This document shows, piece by piece, positions 6,361 through 9,925 of a DNA stretch of 9,925 bases (its first letter is position 1; each line of letters begins with the position of its first letter). Origin of the DNA: JBJXFK01 sp046155505 (GTDB lineage: Bacteria; Planctomycetota; Phycisphaerae; UBA1845; Fen-1342); the NCBI GenBank assembly GCA_046155505.1, contig JBJXFK010000071.1, forward strand, positions 1-9,925, read 5' to 3'. A program made the translations under genes and the position numbers. The notes below the pieces were generated by a model. It saw nothing but the letters and a program-made list of their open reading frames with translations. It searched no databases and was not told the DNA's origin.

Positions 6361-6591
6361 TTGAACGCCAAAGACGATGCCATTCAGATGGAAGCGGTCG
6401 TAATGAAGGCCCTTCCCAACGCGATGTTTCTGGTGCAGGCCGATGTCGGCCAGAACAAGCACGAGGTGCTTGCGCACGTCTCGGGCAAGATGCGAAAGAA
6501 CTTCATCCGCATTCTGCCGGGCGATCGCGTGACGGTCGAGCTCTCGCCATACGACCTGAAGCGCGGCCGGATCGTCTACCGCCAGAAATAA
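6361..6591 (+). CDS. infA: Translation initiation factor IF-1
   Basis: IF-1 is a one-domain OB-fold protein that binds the 30S A site and helps IF-2 and IF-3 during initiation. Almost the whole family pattern is present: AKDDAIQMEAVV, ALPNAMF, HEVLAHVSGKMRKN, then FIRILPGDRVTVELSPYDL and the ending RGRIVYRQK. The usual length is about 72 residues; this one has 76, from one extra N-terminal residue and three extra residues in the loop after ALPNAMFLV (QADVGQNK instead of a shorter ELENG-like turn). Translation starts at TTG, unusual for an initiation factor gene. It has its own promoter and terminator and is not in the common ribosomal-protein cluster with rpmJ or rpsM, at least not on this side. 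Confidence 0.96.
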   Translation: MNAKDDAIQMEAVVMKALPNAMFLVQADVGQNKHEVLAHVSGKMRKNFIRILPGDRVTVELSPYDLKRGRIVYRQK

Positions 6592-6622
6592 CGCTCACGT
6601 CCAATTCAGCAATTGCGACCGA

Positions 6623-6653
6623 CGGCCCGCTCAATTGCGGGCCGGTTCTGTTT
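6623..6653 (+). terminator. Intrinsic terminator after infA
   Basis: CGGCCCGC (6623-6630) pairs perfectly with GCGGGCCG (6637-6644) around a TCAATT loop, followed by a modest T-rich tail (GTTCTGTTT, 6645-6653). The convergent STAS gene ends at 6661, so the hairpin also lies directly downstream of that gene, although on that side there is no T-run. Confidence 0.75.
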
Positions 6654-6660
6654 CGCGAAT

Positions 6661-7026
6661 TCACGTTAGTGATGCAATCGCGTGATCACGGCTGTCGTGG
6701 AATTTGAATAGCTGATCGAGCTGCGTGATCTTGAACACGCGAGCGAGTTCCGGGCGGATACGGGCGAGGCAAATAGTCGCCTTTTCTTTATCGGCCTTCT
6801 TTCGCAGGGTCAGCAGCACGCCGAGCGCCTGGGACGACAGGAACCGCACGTCCCCGAAGTCGAGCACGACCTTTTTCTTCGCCTGCGCCTCGACCAAGTC
6901 GTAAAGTTCCTTGCCGATTCGCTGAATGGTAAGCGCGTCGAGGATTGAGGCATCGCGAAATCCGACGACGCAGACGCCGGCTACGTCCTCAAATTTGAGC
7001 GCGCTGGGTGTCGTTTCGTCGGCCAT
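6661..7026 (-). CDS. STAS-domain protein (anti-anti-sigma-factor-like)
   Basis: The protein (121 residues) is a single STAS domain of the SpoIIAA/RsbV type. These are phosphorylatable switch proteins that bind serine kinase/anti-sigma factors. The core is visible: KKVVLDFGDVRFLSSQALGVL (strand, then the phospho-site loop and helix, about 51-71), followed by KADKEKATICLARI and LARVFKITQLDQLFKFHDS, the expected last strand and helix. Ser64-Ser65 align with the phosphorylated serine region, but the usual Asp-Ser-Ser-Gly is Leu-Ser-Ser-Gln; FLSS variants are frequent in planctomycete STAS proteins. The ATG is supported by GAGGAG (7036-7041, plus coordinates) 9 nt away and a promoter upstream. No kinase, phosphatase or sigma factor is adjacent, so its partner is unknown. 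Confidence 0.88.
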   Translation of the reverse strand: MADETTPSALKFEDVAGVCVVGFRDASILDALTIQRIGKELYDLVEAQAKKKVVLDFGDVRFLSSQALGVLLTLRKKADKEKATICLARIRPELARVFKITQLDQLFKFHDSRDHAIASLT

Positions 7027-7064
7027 GTGTGCAGTCTCCTCGTGATTTTTGGTCTAGCAACAGC

Positions 7065-7093
7065 AGTATATCGGCTGCGGGGCGGCGGTCCAA
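7065..7093 (-). promoter_or_regulatory. Probable promoter of the STAS gene
   Basis: On the minus strand, TTGGAC (7093-7088) and TATACT (7070-7065) are 17 nt apart. The -10 matches at five of six positions, the -35 more weakly. The implied leader is about 30 nt and includes the GAGGAG ribosome binding site. Confidence 0.45.
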
Positions 7094-7169
7094 GGACGCC
7101 GTAGCGGCTGCGCGGTCGGCTAATGCGAGCAAAAATGCGGATTGGCTCACGGTTCCGCGAAAACGCGAT

Positions 7170-7199
7170 TTGACTTCCCGGATTTGCCCTCCCTAGAAA
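7170..7199 (+). promoter_or_regulatory. Candidate promoter of the PEP-CTERM gene
   Basis: TTGACT (five of six to consensus) lies 18 nt before TAGAAA (four of six). It is the best match in the gap but is 230 nt from the start codon, so the transcript would carry a long leader. A closer start at the TTGTCA near 7348 cannot be excluded. Confidence 0.3.
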
Positions 7200-7430
7200 C
7201 TGATGACAAACGGGGTCAATGCATCCAGCACATGCCGCAGACTTGTGTTGGGCAGTGCATCTCCACAGATTTCGCCCTGGGGGGCGGCGTCTCTGGCTTT
7301 GTTGGGATATGCGTGGATGCGGGTCCATGTGTTCGTTCCCTCCGCGTTTGTCACATCGTGCAACGGTCGCCGCTATTTGGCTACCGCGCGCTTCTGAAAA
7401 ACGGGATTGTAATTCTGAGGAGGGAATTGA

Positions 7431-8186
7431 ATGAAGAACCTGCTTAGCACCGTCGTTGTTACGACGCTGGCTGCGACGGTCGTCCAGGCCGCGCCGCTCG
7501 TGCCCCGAATCACCAGCCACGATTTTAACTTCGGCGCTTCGGAGACGGCGGCGACGCCGTTCTACGATCCGCGCGGTGCAGATGCCGATCACCTGACGTT
7601 GGCGGCGGATCACACCGACCGCGAAGTGACGGCGTTTTGGGAAATCTGGCCGGTCGGCGGCTTCCCGCTGCCGATCTTCAACGCTGCCGGCCTGTTCGGC
7701 GGTGATCTCGCTCTCGCCCTTGAATTCACGGGCGAAGACGCGACTGCCAGCCCGCTCGACGTGAGCCTGACCGGTGCCGGTCGCAATGCCGGTGCCGACC
7801 TGATCATCTCGGGTGCGATTCCGGCTGCCGGCATCGCCTACGGTCCGCTGCTCGCGATCGACATCACTGCCGCTTCGCTGTACGGCTACGGCGGGACCAG
7901 CTCATTCGTCCTCGAGACGGCGGGCGTGATCACGTTCATGAATCCGTTGCTGCCGGGCTTCAACCCGCAGTTCATCGGTTCGCCGGCGGTTTCGCGCGGC
8001 AACATCGACTTCCAGGAACTGGCGCTGCCCTCGGGTTACGATCCGCTGGTGCGCTACCAGGATGTGTTCGCCGACGGCGGCGGTTACTCGGGTGAAGCCG
8101 GTCCTGGCTTCGCGGTTCCCGAGCCGGCCTCGCTGGCGACGCTGCTGCTCGGCCTCGGCATCATGGCTCGCCGCCGGAATGCCTAA
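7431..8186 (+). CDS. PEP-CTERM sorting domain-containing exported protein
   Basis: The protein (251 residues) has an N-terminal signal peptide (MKNLLSTVVVTTLAATVVQA, cleavage expected after Ala20). It ends with a canonical PEP-CTERM tail: VPEP (229-232), a short hydrophobic helix (ASLATLLLGLGIM), then ARRRNA. Such tails are recognised by exosortase (EpsH/XrtA type), which processes the protein for delivery to the cell surface or extracellular matrix. The middle is acidic, Gly/Ala-rich and without cysteines, with repeated short beta-like stretches and no catalytic motif I recognise, so a structural or matrix role is the default guess. The start is certain: GAGGAGGG (7417-7424) lies 6 nt before ATG. 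It is monocistronic: a strong terminator follows at 8269. No exosortase gene is in the window. Confidence 0.92.
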   Translation: MKNLLSTVVVTTLAATVVQAAPLVPRITSHDFNFGASETAATPFYDPRGADADHLTLAADHTDREVTAFWEIWPVGGFPLPIFNAAGLFGGDLALALEFTGEDATASPLDVSLTGAGRNAGADLIISGAIPAAGIAYGPLLAIDITAASLYGYGGTSSFVLETAGVITFMNPLLPGFNPQFIGSPAVSRGNIDFQELALPSGYDPLVRYQDVFADGGGYSGEAGPGFAVPEPASLATLLLGLGIMARRRNA

Positions 8187-8191
8187 TGTCG

Positions 8192-8212
8192 AGTGCCTAG
8201 TGCCTAGTGCCT
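8192..8212. repeat. Tandem heptamer array AGTGCCT x3
   Basis: Three perfect head-to-tail copies of AGTGCCT begin 5 nt after the PEP-CTERM stop codon; a degenerate continuation (AGGACTC) follows. The period is the same (7 nt) as in the argB-M20 hairpin, but the unit is unrelated in sequence. It lies before the terminator, so it would be in the 3' untranslated region. Confidence 0.7.
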
Positions 8213-8268
8213 AGGACTCAGCACATACGGTGTGACACGACGGTACGCCGTTTGAGATCAAGATTATG

Positions 8269-8310
8269 ACGACGTCCGCGAGATGAGAGTCTCGCGGACG
8301 TCGTTCTTTT
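8269..8310 (+). terminator. Strong intrinsic terminator after the PEP-CTERM gene
   Basis: ACGACGTCCGCGAGA (8269-8283) pairs with TCTCGCGGACGTCGT (8290-8304), a perfect 15-bp stem with a TGAGAG loop, followed by TCTTTT (8305-8310). It ends the PEP-CTERM transcript about 120 nt after the stop codon. Confidence 0.9.
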
Positions 8311-8388
8311 GTTGCGCGTCGGTCCGGCGGCCGGACTATGGGTCGATGCGAATGGCGAAGAGCGAAAGAAGCGTGCGACGGAGTGCTT

Positions 8389-8400
8389 GGAGTCGACTCC
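8389..8400. promoter_or_regulatory. Perfect 12-bp palindrome upstream of the small gene (possible operator)
   Basis: GGAGTCGACTCC is self-complementary and sits 173 nt before the start of the 68-residue gene. It could be a dimeric repressor site or chance; no regulator can be assigned from sequence. Confidence 0.2.
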
Positions 8401-8560
8401 GATTGCGGCGTCGGGAGAACACACACTTCCCCGATCGTCGGGGCTCGGTTTGTGGCTCATTGCGCGAGCCGGCGTTGGCCGCCGAGGGCAGATCGCTACC
8501 AAGTACGTCGCTAACGTGAGACTGCACGGCGTGTCCAATCCACCGTCACTCGACGACGAT

Positions 8561-8565
8561 GGAGG
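8561..8565 (+). promoter_or_regulatory. Ribosome binding site fixing the start of the small Asp/Cys-rich protein
   Basis: GGAGG lies 7 nt before ATG 8573, an ideal arrangement. The in-frame upstream candidate at 8309 has no such site and starts inside the terminator's T-run, so 8573 is chosen. Confidence 0.75.
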
Positions 8566-8572
8566 ATGCTTC

Positions 8573-8779
8573 ATGCGAAAGTTGTGGGTCTGCCGCAAGG
8601 CGGCCGTCCTGGCGGCCAGTTGCGGAGTGCTGTTGCAAGGCACAATCGTCTGCGACATCCCGGCGGTCGATGTGATCATCGACGGCACGCGGCATTACGA
8701 CGACGACTACTGTTGCGATGACGACGACTGCTGCGACGATTCGTTCTTCTTCGAGTTCTGGGAATCCGAGTGGTGGTGA
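8573..8779 (+). CDS. Small exported-looking Asp/Cys-rich protein, unknown function
   Basis: I do not recognise this 68-residue protein. It begins with a basic stretch (MRKLWVCRKA) and a hydrophobic segment (AAVLAASCGVLLQGTIV, 10-26) that looks like a signal peptide, or less well a lipoprotein signal ending at Cys17. A middle part, CDIPAVDVIIDGTR (27-40), leads into an unusual tail: three Asp, a Cys pair (47-48), four Asp (49-52), a second Cys pair (53-54), two more Asp, then an aromatic end with FFF and a final EWW. Seven cysteines and nine tail aspartates suggest metal or cation binding or disulfide cross-linking outside the cytoplasm (inference). It follows a terminator, so it has its own promoter, and it converges on the DeoR-type gene 25 nt away. 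The strong ribosome binding site argues that it is real. Confidence 0.7.
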   Translation: MRKLWVCRKAAVLAASCGVLLQGTIVCDIPAVDVIIDGTRHYDDDYCCDDDDCCDDSFFFEFWESEWW

Positions 8780-8804
8780 TTCGCCGCCGGGGCGTCGCCG
8801 CGAC

Positions 8805-9563
8805 TCAATTCGCCCGCTCGACGCGAATCCCCTGATTCGCCAGTTCGTCCAGCACGCTGGCGATCACGCCCGTGTCGGTAATGACCGTGCGCACCTCGTT
8901 GAGCTGCGCGAAGAAGACGACCGATCGCACGCCGAACTTGCTGTGATCGGCAAGCAGATACACCTGTTCCGAGAAATCCATCATTCGCCGCTTGATGCGC
9001 GCGTGCTCGTCGGCGGCGACGCTGAGGCCGCGCTGCACGTCAGCCCCCTTGGTCGACATGAACAGCTTGTTGATGTTGAAGCGGCTGACCGAATCCTCGG
9101 CCAGCGAACCCACGAACGAAACGGACGGCCCGTCGAGTTGACCGCCGGTCGAGATGACGCGAATGCGCGGCTTGCTCGCCAGCGACATCGCCGCGACGAG
9201 CGAGTTGGTGATGACCGTGACGCCCATGTCCGGCAGAATGCGCGCGAGCTCGTTGACCGTGCTGCTCGAATCGAGTCCGATCACGTCACCCTCGCGAATG
9301 TGACTGACGGCGAGCCGCGCGATGGCCCGCTTCGCGTTCAAGTTCGCGGTCTCGCGAATTGAGTAGGGCAGCTCGCGATCGGGTTCGAGCGGCACCGCGC
9401 CTCCATGGGTGCGAAGCAGCTTCCCGTCCGTATCCAGCTTTTCGAGGTCGCGGCGAATCGTCTCTTCGGCGACCTGCAACTCGCGGGCGAGTTCTGTGAC
9501 GCGAGCGCCCCCCGTCTCCTGTACGCGACGCAAGATGGCTCTTTGCCGTTCATTGGCGAGCAT
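8805..9563 (-). CDS. DeoR/GlpR-family transcriptional regulator
   Basis: The protein (252 residues) has the standard family architecture and length. It has an N-terminal winged helix-turn-helix, with NERQRAILRRV (4-14) and RVTELARELQVAEETIRRDL (21-40), then the linker LLRTHGGAV (49-57). The C-terminal DeoRC sensor domain is a fold related to ribose-5-phosphate isomerase: GLDSSSTVNELAR (96-108), VITNS (117-121), ISTGG (137-141), the phosphosugar-site pattern STKGADVQRGL (170-180) and ADHSKFG (205-211). Such proteins usually repress sugar-utilisation operons and are released by a phosphorylated sugar. The ATG at 9563 is backed by GGGAG (9571-9575, plus coordinates) at 7 nt. No transporter, kinase or aldolase gene is adjacent within the window; its target may lie beyond the right edge. 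Which sugar it senses cannot be told. Confidence 0.93.
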   Translation of the reverse strand: MLANERQRAILRRVQETGGARVTELARELQVAEETIRRDLEKLDTDGKLLRTHGGAVPLEPDRELPYSIRETANLNAKRAIARLAVSHIREGDVIGLDSSSTVNELARILPDMGVTVITNSLVAAMSLASKPRIRVISTGGQLDGPSVSFVGSLAEDSVSRFNINKLFMSTKGADVQRGLSVAADEHARIKRRMMDFSEQVYLLADHSKFGVRSVVFFAQLNEVRTVITDTGVIASVLDELANQGIRVERAN

Positions 9564-9925
9564 GTCATGGCTCCCGCGCGACTGCCCAGCACGTCAGCCG
9601 CATGCCTGATTATGTTGGATTTTGACCGGACCGAGCTCGGAATTCAAGCGAAAACCAATAAACTCCGCGAGTCACTTTCCGTGCGCGTCGCGATCATCGT
9701 CCACTTGCTGCTCGCAAACTGCGGCGGGCCCGCTGACTTCTGCGCATTCGCCAAACGTGCCGAATCCGCATGATTTCAGCGTGCCGAAGCCGCCCAGACG
9801 AGCGGCAGAAGCTGCGCTACCCTGTAACTTACGATATGTTTTGGCGTGAGTGGTAATTTTCTCTGACAGTGTGGCGCGTTGGACGATGCCACATGGTTGA
9901 TGTCCGATATTGAATGACCGGGCAT
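9564..9925. other. 362-nt region upstream of the DeoR-family gene, to the window edge
   Basis: No convincing gene is seen. The DeoR-family leader occupies the left part; CATAAT on the minus strand (9614-9609) is a possible -10 without a clear -35. A 53-codon open frame at 9613-9773 has no ribosome binding site. GCGGGCCCGC at 9724-9733 is a perfect 10-bp palindrome. The stretch 9822-9870 is more AT-rich than its surroundings (for example ATATGTTTTGG and GGTAATTTTC) and may be the promoter region of a gene beyond the window. Confidence 0.35.

Larger units (their letters stand above)
7027..7430. other. 404-nt intergenic region between divergent STAS and PEP-CTERM genes
   Basis: The left end carries the STAS promoter (minus). 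For the rightward gene, a candidate promoter is TTGACT (7170-7175) with TAGAAA (7194-7199) at 18-nt spacing, giving a leader of roughly 225 nt. A second, weaker candidate is TTGTCA at 7348-7353. A CGCCC/GGGCG hairpin (7273-7286) has no T-run. Open frames here (for example 7142-7447) lack a ribosome binding site and any recognisable protein. No RNA family is recognised. Confidence 0.4.
8187..8572. other. 386-nt gap between the PEP-CTERM gene and the small Asp/Cys-rich gene
   Basis: The first third contains the AGTGCCT array and the 15-bp-stem terminator. After it come a GTCCGG/CCGGAC hairpin (8322-8336), a perfect 12-bp palindrome GGAGTCGACTCC (8389-8400) nested in a CGGAGT/ACTCCG pair (8379-8401), and a GGCTC/GAGCC hairpin (8453-8469). 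No convincing -35/-10 pair was found for the downstream gene. The frame of that gene is open back to 8309, but this upstream part has no ribosome binding site. Confidence 0.4.

Noticed and set aside
6981..7613. 210-codon minus-strand frame across the STAS-PEP-CTERM gap
   Set aside because: It overlaps the start of both real genes and their ribosome binding sites, with shadow-type composition and no domain.
8309..8572. Longer version of the small Asp/Cys-rich protein (156 codons)
   Set aside because: Its start lies inside the terminator T-run without a ribosome binding site, and it would bury the signal-peptide-like segment internally; ATG 8573 has an ideal site.
9613..9773. 53-codon plus-strand frame upstream of the DeoR-family gene
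   Set aside because: No ribosome binding site and no recognisable protein; it begins in the leader region of the opposite gene.
1..9925. tRNA, rRNA, transposase, prophage or toxin-antitoxin genes
   Set aside because: I looked on both strands for the usual motifs and saw none; the window has no sign of a complete mobile element or defence system.

Overview
The window is GC-rich chromosomal DNA from a bacterium that is most likely a planctomycete, perhaps of the Phycisphaerae type. This is inferred from a combination of features: a PEP-CTERM surface/exported protein, an orphan type II secretion/type IV-like prepilin, a stand-alone STAS protein, a small lipocalin-like lipoprotein, short intergenic repeats and loosely packed housekeeping genes. 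No 16S rRNA or other strict taxonomic marker is present.

Layout. Positions 1-3300 are biosynthetic: argB (acetylglutamate kinase), an M20-family deacylase that is probably acetylornithine deacetylase, and panC (pantothenate synthetase), all on the plus strand. The argB-deacylase gap holds a ~104-nt hairpin with arms of GAATGCA heptamers. The deacylase-panC gap holds two copies of a short repeat that recurs at 4561-4665. A minus-strand prepilin (3403-3903) converges on panC, with a strong hairpin between them. A putative lipoprotein (4149-4529) and a class II CPD photolyase (4761-6239) follow on the plus strand. infA (translation initiation factor IF-1, with a TTG start) has a good promoter and ends in a terminator that it shares in position with a convergent STAS-domain gene (6661-7026, minus).

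From 7027 the genes are sparser. A 404-nt gap leads to a PEP-CTERM protein (7431-8186). It is followed by a second heptamer array (AGTGCCT x3) and a perfect 15-bp-stem terminator. A 68-residue exported-looking protein with an Asp/Cys-rich, aromatic C-terminus (8573-8779) comes next; it is the least explained gene here. It converges on a DeoR/GlpR-family repressor (8805-9563, minus). The last 362 nt hold no convincing gene.

How the genes work together. ArgB and the M20 enzyme plausibly act two to four steps apart in arginine/ornithine synthesis. The remaining genes look like independent units with their own promoters or terminators. I see no multi-gene defence, mobile or secondary-metabolite system. 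The items most worth a second look are the two heptamer arrays that begin within 6 nt of stop codons, the dispersed TTCGGAT repeat family, and the CC-DDDD-CC small protein.
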